A stretch of DNA of 64,000 bases from Rubrivivax sp. (GTDB lineage Bacteria; Pseudomonadota; Gammaproteobacteria; Burkholderiales; Burkholderiaceae_C), in NCBI GenBank assembly GCA_004210455.1, contig SEFA01000024.1:1-64000 (forward strand), written 5' to 3'. Positions 54,001 through 64,000 of the stretch are shown in pieces (within the stretch, counting starts at the first letter, position 1; each line of letters starts with the position of its first letter). The position numbers and the translations under genes were made by a program. Below the pieces are notes generated by a model. That model saw only the letters and a program-made list of their open reading frames with translations, was not told the DNA's origin and did not search any database.

Positions 54001-54849
54001 ATGACGCACGCGCTGGGCGCCGGCCTCGGCTTCAAGCCGGAGTTTGCGGAGGACGCGCTCGCCGCGCGCGCTCCCGGACTCTGGTTCGAGGTCCATCCCG
54101 AGAACTACCTCGTGGCGGGCGGACCGCGCCTGGCCTTGCTCGAGAGCCTGCGGGCGACGCATCCGCTGTCGCTGCATGGGGTGTCGATGTCGCTGGGCGG
54201 CGCCGCGCCGCCGGATGCGGAGCACCTGCGCCGCTTCGCCGCCCTGGCGGACCGGCTGCAGCCTGTGCTGGTGTCGGAGCACCTGGCGTGGAGCCGCTTC
54301 GGCGGCGCCTATGCGCCGGACCTGCTCCCGGTGCCGCGCACGACGGAAGCGCTGCACCGCGTCGCGGCCAACCTCTCCCGGATGCAGGACGCGCTGCAGC
54401 GCCGCGTCGCCATCGAGAACCCCACCCATTACCTGACCCTGGCCCACGAGTGGGGCGAGGTCGATTTCCTGCATGAACTCGTGCGCCGCACCGGCTGCGG
54501 GCTGCTGGTCGATGTGAACAACGTGTTCGTGTCCGCCCGCAATCTCGGCATCGACACCGGGACCTGGATCGACGCGATCGACGGCGATGCGGTGATGGAG
54601 ATCCATGTCGCCGGACATCGCCTCGATGGCGACGCCACCACGGGGCTGTTGATCGACAGCCACGATGCCGCAGTCGCGGCACCGGTGTGGGCGCTGCTGG
54701 AACGATTGACGATGCGCATCGGGCCCAGACCGACGCTCGTCGAGCGCGACGGCAACCTGCCGCCCTTCGCCGAGCTCCTGGCTGAGCGCGGTTACGCGCA
54801 GTCCGTGATCGACGTCCGCTTGTCTGCGCCTCAAGAGGTGCCGGCATGA
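54001..54849 (+). CDS. bufB: DUF692 multinuclear iron enzyme (BufB type)
   Basis: The 282-residue TIM-barrel protein of the DUF692/MbnB family has metal ligands visible in LHGVSMS, LVSEHLAW, AIENPTHYL, VDVNNVFVSA, EIHVAGH and LIDSHDA. It oxidises cysteines of the bufferin precursor, working with the DUF2063 partner. It starts 13 bp after bufA and overlaps bufC by 4 bp (ATGA). Confidence 0.92.
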   Translation: MTHALGAGLGFKPEFAEDALAARAPGLWFEVHPENYLVAGGPRLALLESLRATHPLSLHGVSMSLGGAAPPDAEHLRRFAALADRLQPVLVSEHLAWSRFGGAYAPDLLPVPRTTEALHRVAANLSRMQDALQRRVAIENPTHYLTLAHEWGEVDFLHELVRRTGCGLLVDVNNVFVSARNLGIDTGTWIDAIDGDAVMEIHVAGHRLDGDATTGLLIDSHDAAVAAPVWALLERLTMRIGPRPTLVERDGNLPPFAELLAERGYAQSVIDVRLSAPQEVPA

Positions 54850-55607
54850 GACTCATCGAACTCCAGGAGTCCTTCTGGCGCGACCTGTGGGCCGACCCGG
54901 AAGATGGCGTTGCCGGCTCGGGTGTGGCTGCCCAGCCTGGCTTCGCCGTGTATCGCAACACCGTGCTCAAAGGCTGCGCGGACGCGTTGATCTCGCTGTA
55001 TCCATCGGTCCATCGCCTGACCGGCGACGCCTGGATGCAGGCGGTGGCGCTCGACGCCGTGCGGGGCGATCCGCCGTCGGGCGGCGACCTCCAGCACTAC
55101 GGCGCATCCTTCCCGGCCTTCCTCGACGACGCCCTCGCCGCTTGCGACCTGCCATGGCTGGGCGACGTGGCCCGTCTGGATCGCTTCTGGAGCGAAAGTC
55201 ATGTCGCGGTCGACGCACCGGTGCTCGACCTGACGTCGCTGGCGCGTTTCGACCCCGAACGACTGGCCGCGTCGCGGCTGGTGCCCCACCCCGCGGCGCG
55301 ATGGCGCTGGTCTGAGGACTGGCCTGCATTCAGCCTGTGGCATGCCGCCCGCACCGGCGCCGACGACCCCAACCCGCCGCACTGGCTCGGACAGGGCGCG
55401 CTGCTCACGCGGCCGTCGGGCGCGGTCGTCGCGCTGGAGATCGCCGCCGCCGAGTGCGCGCTGCTCGATGCCTGCGCCGCCGGTGAGCCGCTCGGACCCG
55501 CCCTCGACGCGGTCCAGGACCGCTTCCCTGCTTTCGCCCCCGGCATCGCGCTGGGCCGCCTGCTCAATCAAGGCGCCTTCACGGGCGTCATGGAGATCCC
55601 GTCATGA
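54846..55607 (+). CDS. bufC: DUF2063 peptide-binding partner (BufC type)
   Basis: The 253-residue protein has the DUF2063 N-terminal domain ([49 protein letters not shown]) and a C-terminal domain. It presents the precursor peptide to BufB, as MbnC does for MbnB. Translational coupling on both sides (4-bp overlaps) supports a fixed complex. Confidence 0.9.
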   Translation: MRLIELQESFWRDLWADPEDGVAGSGVAAQPGFAVYRNTVLKGCADALISLYPSVHRLTGDAWMQAVALDAVRGDPPSGGDLQHYGASFPAFLDDALAACDLPWLGDVARLDRFWSESHVAVDAPVLDLTSLARFDPERLAASRLVPHPAARWRWSEDWPAFSLWHAARTGADDPNPPHWLGQGALLTRPSGAVVALEIAAAECALLDACAAGEPLGPALDAVQDRFPAFAPGIALGRLLNQGAFTGVMEIPS

Positions 55608-56101
55608 ACACCATCACTTCCACTTCCAGCGCCGGGCGCGACTCCGCCGGGTTCCTGGCGGCCATCCGCGATCGCCTGGAGAGGCTCATCTCGCACGACC
55701 TCATCGCGCTGGCCTGCCGCTTCAGCATCGCCGGCGTCTTCTGGCTGTCCGGCCGCACCAAGGTCGAGGGCTGGTTCACGCTGACCGACACGACCTTCCT
55801 GCTGTTCAAGCAGGACTACGCACTGCCGCTGATCCCGCCGGAGCTGGCGGCCTACCTCGCCACGACGGCGGAGCACGTGCTGCCGATCCTGCTGGTGCTG
55901 GGGCTGTTCACGCGGGTCGCGGCGCTCGGCGTGCTGGGGATGACGGCGGTGATCCAGACCTTCGTCTATCCGTCGGGTTGGCCGACCCACCTGAGCTGGG
56001 CGGCGCCCATGCTGTACCTGCTGGGTCGCGGGCCGGGGAGGTGGTCGCTGGATCGGTTCTTCACCTCCGCAGGCGACGCTGCACGACCCGTCAATCGATA
56101 G
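55604..56101 (+). CDS. DoxX family membrane protein (fourth gene of the bufferin operon)
   Basis: The 165-residue protein has four helices of the DoxX type: [49 protein letters not shown] and [15 protein letters not shown]. DoxX proteins are frequent fourth genes of bufferin operons; their role there is not known to me. It overlaps bufC by 4 bp. Confidence 0.88.
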   Translation: MNTITSTSSAGRDSAGFLAAIRDRLERLISHDLIALACRFSIAGVFWLSGRTKVEGWFTLTDTTFLLFKQDYALPLIPPELAAYLATTAEHVLPILLVLGLFTRVAALGVLGMTAVIQTFVYPSGWPTHLSWAAPMLYLLGRGPGRWSLDRFFTSAGDAARPVNR

Positions 56102-56222
56102 AACGGCGCGGTTGCCGGGCGCGGCCTCAGCATTTCCGCCTTGCCGATCTCGGTACCCCGCCGATGCCGGCCCAGGCGTCGAGGTCCTAGAGTGGCTGGA
56201 CACTTCTTCATGGAGTCCGCCC

Positions 56223-57890
56223 ATGGACGGTATGCGAAAGACGGATCGACCGGAGGCGACGTTCCTCGACGGACCGTCGGCACGCCGAGGGCAGATGTCC
56301 GTCGTATCGCCGAAGGTCGACGCCCTGCAGGCCGATGTGGACCGGAGTGCGCGCATGGGCGCCCAGTCCGCCCAGTTGCGACAGCTCGGCTTATTGCCCG
56401 GCGGCACCGTCCCCTCCCACGTGGCCCAGCTCGGCAAAGGGAAAACCACCCCGCCCAAGGAGGCGCCTCAAGAGGCCAAGTGGAAGAGCGACATCGAAAC
56501 ACACGGATTTGAACCGGGCAACGTGAAGATCGGTGGGATGGGCACGGCCAATGCCGACATCTCGGCGGCGGATGCCGCCAGGATCTGGTTGTTCGAGAGC
56601 AAGGGCGCGAACGCCTGGCAGTCCGCCGACAACATCGCTCATGACCACAACACCCCGGCGAAGCAATTGAGCAGGAAGCTGCTGGGCATGATGGAGCGGA
56701 CGGTGCGCGCCTACAGCGAGTATGAGAAGAAGGTCAACACCATCTCTGTCGCGGAGCTTCTCAACTCCGGGGATGAGTACGGTGAAGCACGGGGACAGCT
56801 GCTGCTGGGGGTCTCCAATACCGACCGCACCGATGCCCTGCTGGGCCTGCAATACAACACGACGACAGCGGCATTCGATGGCACGAAGGGCGCCTCGCTG
56901 CCGCTGACCCTCACCTCCGTCCTCCAATATCTGACCGGGGTCGAATTCGTCCACGCCCAGGACGAGGCCACCTTCAAGAGCGATCACCGCCGCGACCTGG
57001 AGGACATCAGCCAGGCTTGGTCGGACTGGCCCAACGACGACGGGCGCTCGTTCCTGACCCGCAACCCGACCTATCTCATCGTTCTCGAAGCCGCCTATAC
57101 CTTCGCCCGCCAGAAAGGCGAAGGGCAGACGCTGCACGGCAAGGCGCTCGACCCGCTGGCGGACGACATCGAATTCCGCTTCCTGCCCGTGGTGCGCGAT
57201 TTGACGCATGTCGAGAAACCGGCCAAGGACACGGTCCAGCAGAGGGCCGCCCCGGCCGCCGCCCGTGCGAAGTCCACGCCCGTGGTTCAACGCCGCAAGT
57301 TCAAGGACGTGGATGAGGCCCGGGACTTTCTGCGGCCGCTGCTCGTCGGCACCGAGACCGGCGAAGGAGAAGAGATGGCCGCCTTCCTCAAGGGCGACCT
57401 GCTGCAGCACAAAGAGGCGAACAAGGGCTTGCTGATCAAGGCCTTCAGGGCCCTGGTCGAAGGCTCGACCGTCGCGGACTTCGTCGGCACCCGCGACCTG
57501 GTCAAACGAAGGACCGTCACCGAGGCGGTGTGGAGTCACATCGCGCGCGGCGAGGTCAAACCCAAAGTGGTGGGTTACCACTGGAAAGGCCTGGGCAACG
57601 AGGCCAACGTCGAAGCCTATGGCGATCAGCGACGCACCGACCGCTTCGGCTGCTACGTCCAGGCGGTGCGCTCCGTCAACAAGACCGGCGCCCAGAACTT
57701 CACGCCGGTGCTCAAGAGTACCGACTCGACCTTCTTTCCGGACGACTGGTCCGAACAGGACATCAGGATGGCGATCGAGCATGCGGTGCAGGAAGGGAGC
57801 CAGCCGGAGCTCACCGTCACATTTCCCATCAAGGCCAAGGGGATGGTGCTGTTCAAGAACGATGACAGCTTCTTCCCCGTCATCCAGTGA
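56223..57890 (+). CDS. large protein with C-terminal EndoU-like nuclease domain (putative toxin/effector)
   Basis: The protein has 555 residues from ATG 56223 (GGAG 8 bp upstream); no signal peptide or membrane helix. The N-terminal part is low complexity, then a helical domain (about 80-340). A short VVQRRKF linker of the sort seen in eCIS/DUF4157-linked proteins precedes a domain at 350-440. The last 105 residues fit bacterial EndoU nucleases: GYHWKGLGNEANVEAYG (His453), CYVQAVRSVNKTGAQNF (Lys) and STFFPDDWSEQDIRMAIEHA. A second catalytic histidine is not obvious. EndoU domains cleave RNA, often tRNA, as tips of polymorphic toxins. The GTGA-overlapping next gene could encode immunity. Confidence 0.75.
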   Translation: MDGMRKTDRPEATFLDGPSARRGQMSVVSPKVDALQADVDRSARMGAQSAQLRQLGLLPGGTVPSHVAQLGKGKTTPPKEAPQEAKWKSDIETHGFEPGNVKIGGMGTANADISAADAARIWLFESKGANAWQSADNIAHDHNTPAKQLSRKLLGMMERTVRAYSEYEKKVNTISVAELLNSGDEYGEARGQLLLGVSNTDRTDALLGLQYNTTTAAFDGTKGASLPLTLTSVLQYLTGVEFVHAQDEATFKSDHRRDLEDISQAWSDWPNDDGRSFLTRNPTYLIVLEAAYTFARQKGEGQTLHGKALDPLADDIEFRFLPVVRDLTHVEKPAKDTVQQRAAPAAARAKSTPVVQRRKFKDVDEARDFLRPLLVGTETGEGEEMAAFLKGDLLQHKEANKGLLIKAFRALVEGSTVADFVGTRDLVKRRTVTEAVWSHIARGEVKPKVVGYHWKGLGNEANVEAYGDQRRTDRFGCYVQAVRSVNKTGAQNFTPVLKSTDSTFFPDDWSEQDIRMAIEHAVQEGSQPELTVTFPIKAKGMVLFKNDDSFFPVIQ

Positions 57891-58258
57891 CCGGACCGGG
57901 ACGCGACGACACGCGCCATGAATCGACACTCCTCCGTGCGGCACGACACCCCTGGCTCTTCCAGCAGTTGAAGGCATTGGTGGATCAGTTGGAAGCCGCG
58001 GAACTCGAGGCTCTCGGGCGAGCGCGCGACAACCCCGGGGACCAGCTCCAGCCATCAGTCGCCTATCTGCTTGACTTCGTCGGACGTGCACGCATGGATA
58101 TCGGCGAAATCCAGCGGATCAACGATCTGGAGCGGGTCCGGGTGGACGTATCGATCGCCACGGGCCCAGGCGCGCGACGACGAGGACGGCGTCCAGCATC
58201 CCTCCGCGACTGTCCCGCCTGCTGCTGGGACTATGACGTTCGAAAGCCCTGCCCTTGA
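57887..58258 (+). CDS. small protein, candidate immunity partner of the EndoU-like toxin
   Basis: The 123-residue frame starts at GTG 57887, overlapping the toxin stop (GTGA). The first 85 residues look like a helical protein (HPWLFQQLKALVDQLEAAELEALGRARDN, SVAYLLDFVGRARMDIGEIQRINDLERVRVDV). The last 35 are basic with three cysteines and may be less certain. Its 3' end overlaps the -35 element of the groES promoter. Position and size fit an immunity protein, but I recognise no family. Confidence 0.5.
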   Translation: MTGPGRDDTRHESTLLRAARHPWLFQQLKALVDQLEAAELEALGRARDNPGDQLQPSVAYLLDFVGRARMDIGEIQRINDLERVRVDVSIATGPGARRRGRRPASLRDCPACCWDYDVRKPCP

Positions 58259-58282
58259 AACGTCACCACCCGTCCATATAAT
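58255..58282 (+). promoter_or_regulatory. groESL promoter (sigma-70 type with heat-shock features)
   Basis: TTGAAA (58255-58260), 16-bp spacer, TATAAT (58277-58282). The preceding CC makes CCTTGAAA, and the spacer ends in CCATAT-like sequence, so sigma-32 could also read it. Transcription would start near 58289, at the edge of the CIRCE element. Confidence 0.75.
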
Positions 58283-58290
58283 CTCCCTGC

Positions 58291-58315
58291 TAGCACTCGC
58301 GATGGTCGAGTGCTA
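58291..58315. promoter_or_regulatory. CIRCE element (HrcA operator)
   Basis: TAGCACTC (58291-58298), 9-bp spacer, GAGTGCTA (58308-58315): the CIRCE inverted repeat with perfect 8-bp arms (the flanking T of the consensus is C). It overlaps the start of transcription, so HrcA repression of groESL is expected. hrcA itself is not in the window. Confidence 0.92.
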
Positions 58316-58423
58316 ACAAGCCCCGCGGCCCTGGCTGAGGGGCTTACTTCTTGTGATGGACTGGCTTGTGCGTTCAGCGCACGGCGGGTCCTTGAAGCAA
58401 GTCTGCATAGTCAAGGAGATCTG

Positions 58424-58714
58424 ATGAAACTGCGTCCTCTGCACGATCGCGTGATCGTTAAGCGCCTGGAAAACGAAACCAAGACGGCCTCCGGCATCGT
58501 CATCCCCGACAACGCCGCCGAGAAGCCCGACCAGGGTGAAGTGCTGGCCGTCGGCCCGGGCAAGCGCAACGACAAGGGTGAGTTCGTCGCCCTGAACGTC
58601 GCCGTCGGCGACCGCGTCCTGTTCGGCAAGTACAGCGGCCAGACCGTCAAGGTCGACGGCGACGAGCTGCTCGTCATGCGCGAGGAAGATCTGTTCGCCG
58701 TCATCGCCAAGTAA
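58424..58714 (+). CDS. groES: co-chaperonin GroES (10 kDa)
   Basis: The 96-residue protein starts with [29 protein letters not shown] and has the mobile loop, [27 protein letters not shown] and normal length. AAGGAG lies 8 bp upstream of ATG 58424. It caps the GroEL ring during ATP-driven protein folding. It is co-transcribed with groEL, 51 bp downstream. Confidence 0.97.
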   Translation: MKLRPLHDRVIVKRLENETKTASGIVIPDNAAEKPDQGEVLAVGPGKRNDKGEFVALNVAVGDRVLFGKYSGQTVKVDGDELLVMREEDLFAVIAK

Positions 58715-60403
<1,689 letters not shown>

Positions 60404-60466
60404 TGTCCGCCTGAGCCCGTCGCGCGGTGCGCCCACCGCGCTTCAGGCTCGGGACCCACGCTCTCG

Positions 60467-60495
60467 AAAGGGGTCGCTTCGGCGACCCCTTTTTT
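60467..60495 (+). terminator. Rho-independent terminator of groESL
   Basis: GGGGTCGC-TTCG-GCGACCCC stem-loop with a stable UUCG tetraloop, followed by six T. It ends the groES-groEL message. Confidence 0.95.
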
Positions 60496-60704
60496 CGTTC
60501 GCACGGCACCACGCGGTTGCGTTTCGATACGAAGTAGGCTGGCGCCTTGCCGAAACCGGGCGCGCCAATCGCCCAGAATCATTCGACCCCGCCGGCCGCG
60601 TGGTCGCGCCAGCACCGGGCTTTCCCCAGGTCGCACGTCCCCGTGCCCCAGGGGATGTCACCTGAATATGGGGCGACCATAATGCGACTGACAACTTGTC
60701 ACAA
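60496..60704 (+). other. gene-free leader region of the DUF1631 gene with a palindrome at 60689-60701
   Basis: No coding frame was found here. A CATAAT hexamer (60678-60683) could be a -10 element. TGACAA-C-TTGTCA (60689-60701) is a perfect inverted repeat ending 3 bp before the ATG, so a bound protein or RNA fold there would cover the initiation region, and no Shine-Dalgarno is visible. Confidence 0.4.
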
Positions 60705-62783
60705 ATGATGGTCCAAGCGTCTTCGCCCTCCCAGCAGTCCCTGCTCGACGACATGCTCGCGCATGTGCCCACCCTGGCGCACGCGGTCTACAACGGTCTG
60801 CAGGACGAACTCAAGAGCCGACTGGAATACCACCAGCTACTCGCCGGCTGGTCCAAGCGGCGCGCCAGCTTTGCCGCCGACTTCGAAGGCTCGCTCAGCC
60901 TGTTGCTGAAGATCGCCCGCGACGGCGGCGACCCGCTGCAGCGGGACCGGACGGCGCCGCGCGGCGGCGGCGATTTCGCGCTGAGTCTGGTCGACGAAGG
61001 CCAGGCGCTGAAGGACGTCGCGATCTCCCATGTGATCACCGCGATCGAAGACCAGTCCCGGGCGGAGCTGCACCAGCTGAGCAACTTCTTTGCCGCGCTG
61101 CGCGGCATCGCCCGACCGCTGAAGAACGACAACCCCCTGCGGGCGGCGCTGTTCGCGCAGGCGCTGGCACGCGCCATCGAAGGCGTGGACCTCGACGCCG
61201 ACGGCCGCTATGCGCTGATGCGCATGGCCGCCCATCCGCTGGCGGTCCGGCTGCAGCCGATCTACACCCTGCTCTGCCAGAGCCTGAGACAGGCGCAGTT
61301 GACCGGGATGCTGACCAGCCACGGCTCGGCAATCAAGGAATCGGACCTGCGCCTGCGCCAGTTCAAGACGCTGACGGACACACCGACGCAGAACGCGACG
61401 CTCGATCAGGTCGCGATGAAGCTGGATCTGATGAACACGCGGGCCGCGGAACTCGGATCGGTGCGCGCCGCGACGCCGTCGACCCCGGGCGCGCTGGCCG
61501 CGGCACCGGCCCGGTTGGGCCCGGGCATCGGCGCGCCGGGCTCGGACCTGTTGTCGCGTCTGTATGACCAGATCCTGGCCGATGGCAGCCTGCAGCCGCC
61601 CCTGAAGGTGCTGATGGGTCGACTGCAGGTCGCGATCGTTCGCCTGTCCAAGGCCGATCCCACGCTGCTGCGCCGCCAGGACCATCCGACCTGGCAGCTG
61701 TTGAACCGCCTGGCCGCGCACGGCGCGGGCTTCCAGCGCAGCGACGACGCGGAGCTGAAAGCCTTCCTGCAGTTCCTCGAACGCGTGATCCAGCCGCTGC
61801 TGGACGCCGCGCATCCGTCGGCGCTGCAGTTCCAGCAGGCGCTGACCGAAGTCGAGTCCCACATCCGCGCCCAGGCCGAGGCCCGCGGCCAGCGCAGCGC
61901 CGTCGCGCTGGAACGGCTGGACCGCGAGCAGCGCCGCCAGGAGTGGCAGCGCATGCTGCGCGACCAGTTGCAGCACCAGCTCGACGATGCCCAGGCCGGC
62001 AAGCTGATGCGCCGTTTCCTGCTCGGCCCCTGGGTCGAGGTCATCGCGCAGGCGATGGTCCAGCATGGTCGCGACGCCGCCGAACCGCAGGTCTACATCG
62101 AACTCGTGGATGCGCTGCTGCACAGCGTATCGCCGCAGCCGGACGAGGCGGCGCGCCTGCGCCTGCGCGGCCAGTTGCCGGATCTCATCCGCGCGCTGGA
62201 ACGCGGCATGGACGCCATCGCGTTGCCGCCGATGCAGCGGCAGGCCTTCCTCGACGAACTGATGCGGCAGCACGGCCGCGTGCTGCGCGGACTGCCCGCG
62301 GTGCAGGAGAATGCCCCGGCGGCGCCCGCGCCGCGTCGTCCGGCGCAGACGCCGGAAGAGCTGCTGCAGGTGCTGCTGGACGAGCGCGAGTCGCAACTCC
62401 CGTCGCGCTGGGCCCATGAGCGCGTCGATCGCGGTCAGCTGCCCACGGTGCCGGTGGCGCTGTACAGCGAGGAGCACTCCCCGCACGCCCACGCGGCGCT
62501 GCAGGACTGGATCGCCGGCGTGCACATCGGCGGCTGGTACCACTTCTTCCATCGCAGCGAATGGATCACCGCGCAGGTGGCGTGGATCAGCGACAGCCGG
62601 CAGATGTTCCTGTTCATCGGGCAGGTCGCCGAGGATCGCCATTCGGTGACACGCGGCGCGCTGGAGCAGCTTGTCGCCAACGGCCTGATCACGCAGCTGG
62701 AAGACCAGCCGCTGCTGCAGCGCGCGATCGGCACGCTGATGCTGGACCTGGACCGCGCGCCTCACAACGGCAACGACCACTGA
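60705..62783 (+). CDS. DUF1631 family protein
   Basis: The protein has about 692 residues from ATG 60705. It is mostly helical with a Gln/Leu-rich middle (RLDREQRRQEWQRMLRDQLQHQLDDAQAGKLMRRFLLGPWVEVIAQAM). A C-terminal small beta domain (YSEEHSPHAHAALQDWIAGVHIGGWYHFFHRSEWITAQVAWISDSRQMFLFI) resembles the PilZ-like end of DUF1631 proteins common in Burkholderiales. It is probably cytoplasmic; function is unknown. Start is uncertain: a TTG at 60696 and an ATG at 60708 are also in frame. Confidence 0.85.
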   Translation: MMVQASSPSQQSLLDDMLAHVPTLAHAVYNGLQDELKSRLEYHQLLAGWSKRRASFAADFEGSLSLLLKIARDGGDPLQRDRTAPRGGGDFALSLVDEGQALKDVAISHVITAIEDQSRAELHQLSNFFAALRGIARPLKNDNPLRAALFAQALARAIEGVDLDADGRYALMRMAAHPLAVRLQPIYTLLCQSLRQAQLTGMLTSHGSAIKESDLRLRQFKTLTDTPTQNATLDQVAMKLDLMNTRAAELGSVRAATPSTPGALAAAPARLGPGIGAPGSDLLSRLYDQILADGSLQPPLKVLMGRLQVAIVRLSKADPTLLRRQDHPTWQLLNRLAAHGAGFQRSDDAELKAFLQFLERVIQPLLDAAHPSALQFQQALTEVESHIRAQAEARGQRSAVALERLDREQRRQEWQRMLRDQLQHQLDDAQAGKLMRRFLLGPWVEVIAQAMVQHGRDAAEPQVYIELVDALLHSVSPQPDEAARLRLRGQLPDLIRALERGMDAIALPPMQRQAFLDELMRQHGRVLRGLPAVQENAPAAPAPRRPAQTPEELLQVLLDERESQLPSRWAHERVDRGQLPTVPVALYSEEHSPHAHAALQDWIAGVHIGGWYHFFHRSEWITAQVAWISDSRQMFLFIGQVAEDRHSVTRGALEQLVANGLITQLEDQPLLQRAIGTLMLDLDRAPHNGNDH

Positions 62784-62883
62784 CGGACGTCCGCCGGCTC
62801 GATGCCGCGTGCGACGTCGAGCCGCTTCGGGTCACAATGCGCCCGCCTCGCGCCGTTGCCGCGGGGCCTGTGCCGTTCGCCCG

Positions 62884-64000
62884 ATGTCCGCCGTGTTCAG
62901 AGATTCCAGCGCCCCTCTCCCTGCCTTCCCCGGCCTCTGCCGCTGCTCCCGCCGAGGCACCCGTCACCTTGACCGGCTCCGCCGCGTGGTGCTGGCCGTC
63001 GCCGTGGCGGCCCTCGCCGCGCCGGTCGTGCTGCTCGCGCAGACGGTGCCGCCGAATCCGCCGCCGGGCCCCGTGGCCACGCCCGCGGCCGACCAGGCTC
63101 AGCGACCCAAGCTTGGCCTGGTGCTCTCGGGCGGCGGCGCCCGCGGTCTGGCGCACGTCGGCGTGCTGAAGGTGCTGGAGCGCGAGCGCATCCCCGTCGA
63201 CATCGTCACCGGCACCTCCATGGGCGCGATCATCGGCGGCCTCTACGCCAGCGGCATGTCCGCCGACGACCTGGACCGCGAGCTCTCGCGGATCGCCTGG
63301 GACCGGCTGTTCGCGAGCCGCGTCGACCGCCAGGATCTTTCGCAGCGTCGCAAGGAGGAGGATTTCGAGTTCTCCGCCACGATCGAGTTCGGCCTGCGCG
63401 ACGGCGAGGTCCGCGTCCCCACCGGCACGCTCTCCAGCCGCGGGCTGGAAGCGCTGCTGCGCCGGCTGACGCTGCCGGTGCGCGACGTGAAGCAGTTCGA
63501 CCGCCTGCCGACGCCCTTCCGCGCCATCGCCACCGACATGGAGAACGGCCGCGAGCGCATCCTGGCCGAGGGCGACCTGGCGCTGGCGCTGCGCTCCAGC
63601 ATGAGCGTGCCCGGCGTGTTCGCGCCGGTCGAATGGGAGGACCGCATCCTGGGCGACGGCGGGCTGGTCAACAACCTCCCGGTCGACGTCGCCCGCGAGA
63701 TGGGGGCGACCCGGCTCATCGCGGTCAACGTCGGCACGCCGGTGGGCGGGCGCGAGACGCTGAATTCCCTGCTCGGGCTGACCGCCCAGATGATCAACAT
63801 CCTCACCGAGCAGAACGTGCAGCGCTCCATCGCCAGCATGTCCGCCGGCGAGGACCTGCTGGTCACGCCGGCGCTGGGCAAGCTGACCTCCGGCGACTTC
63901 GACAAGGCCCGGGAACTGATCCGCGCCGGGGAGGAGGCCGCCGAGGCGCTGCTCCCGCAGCTGCGCGCCTACGCCGTCGACGAGCGCACCTACACCGACT
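62884..64000 (+). CDS. patatin-like phospholipase, 3' end outside the window
   Basis: 372 codons are visible from ATG 62884. An arginine-rich start and a hydrophobic signal/anchor (VVLAVAVAALAAPVVLLAQ) lead to the patatin domain. Oxyanion loop GLVLSGGGARGLAHVGVLKVLE, nucleophile GTSMGAIIGGLYASG and catalytic Asp in ILGDGGLVNNLPVDVAREMGA are all seen. Patatins hydrolyse phospholipid acyl chains. With an N-terminal export signal, members of this group (PlpD-like) often continue into POTRA and a BamA-type barrel, which would lie beyond 64000. The gene is truncated only by the window edge. Confidence 0.88.
   Translation, partial: MSAVFRDSSAPLPAFPGLCRCSRRGTRHLDRLRRVVLAVAVAALAAPVVLLAQTVPPNPPPGPVATPAADQAQRPKLGLVLSGGGARGLAHVGVLKVLERERIPVDIVTGTSMGAIIGGLYASGMSADDLDRELSRIAWDRLFASRVDRQDLSQRRKEEDFEFSATIEFGLRDGEVRVPTGTLSSRGLEALLRRLTLPVRDVKQFDRLPTPFRAIATDMENGRERILAEGDLALALRSSMSVPGVFAPVEWEDRILGDGGLVNNLPVDVAREMGATRLIAVNVGTPVGGRETLNSLLGLTAQMINILTEQNVQRSIASMSAGEDLLVTPALGKLTSGDFDKARELIRAGEEAAEALLPQLRAYAVDERTYTD

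Overview
The window is high-GC DNA with densely packed, often overlapping (ATGA) operons. It carries a PEP-CTERM protein, a DUF1631 gene, a CIRCE-controlled groESL and Gram-negative systems such as a TonB-dependent receptor, Tat substrates, lipoproteins and a patatin. This suggests a betaproteobacterium of the Burkholderiales, possibly of the Roseateles/Mitsuaria type. That placement is inferred from gene content, not from a marker gene. No tRNA, rRNA, CRISPR array, integrase or transposase was seen.

Layout. 1-2.4 kb: small membrane proteins and a GNAT acetyltransferase. 2.6-5.9 kb: a secreted phospholipase C with a C-terminal dockerin-like domain, followed 8 bp later by a PEP-CTERM protein with a cohesin-like domain. 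6.0-8.1 kb: an EF-G paralogue whose leader can fold over its own ribosome binding site. 8.6-15.8 kb: ordinary accessory genes (C13 peptidase, DJ-1/PfpI, ABM monooxygenase, VOC, AraC regulator with DMT exporter and SDR). 15.9-17.2 kb: a HigB/HigA-like toxin-antitoxin module with a third gene. 17.2-21.8 kb: a minus-strand operon GH30 - MOSC - sugar-binding protein - GH16, probably for beta-glucan, with a LacI-type palindrome upstream. 21.9-48.4 kb: a large arabinose/galactose polysaccharide locus. It holds GH43, GH93-like, GH2 and GH5-like enzymes, a ytfQRT-yjfF type importer, a TonB-dependent receptor, a MalFGK-type ABC importer and galT-galK-galM, with a divergently transcribed ArsR-like regulator.

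48.4-51.3 kb: a triple fusion (cysteine desulfurase, metallo-beta-lactamase fold, rhodanese) divergent from an Lrp/AsnC regulator. 52.3-56.1 kb: an anti-sigma/ECF sigma pair (nrsF-sigF type) divergent from a bufferin operon (bufA-bufB-bufC-DoxX), each side preceded by the same promoter motif GTAACC-N16-CGAA. 56.2-58.3 kb: an EndoU-like toxin protein and a GTGA-overlapping small gene that may be its immunity partner. 58.3-60.5 kb: groES-groEL with CIRCE and a strong terminator. 60.7-64.0 kb: a DUF1631 protein and a patatin phospholipase cut by the window end.

The most interesting signals are: (1) the dockerin/cohesin-like pair joined to exosortase sorting; (2) a 28-bp inverted repeat found upstream of galT, upstream of the GH43 lipoprotein and upstream of the TonB receptor, which ties the sugar locus into one regulon likely run by the ArsR-like protein; (3) the Shine-Dalgarno-sequestering stem before the EF-G paralogue; (4) a palindromic element read in frame inside the ytfR-like ATPase; (5) the paired sigma promoters of the bufferin system; (6) the EndoU toxin pair.
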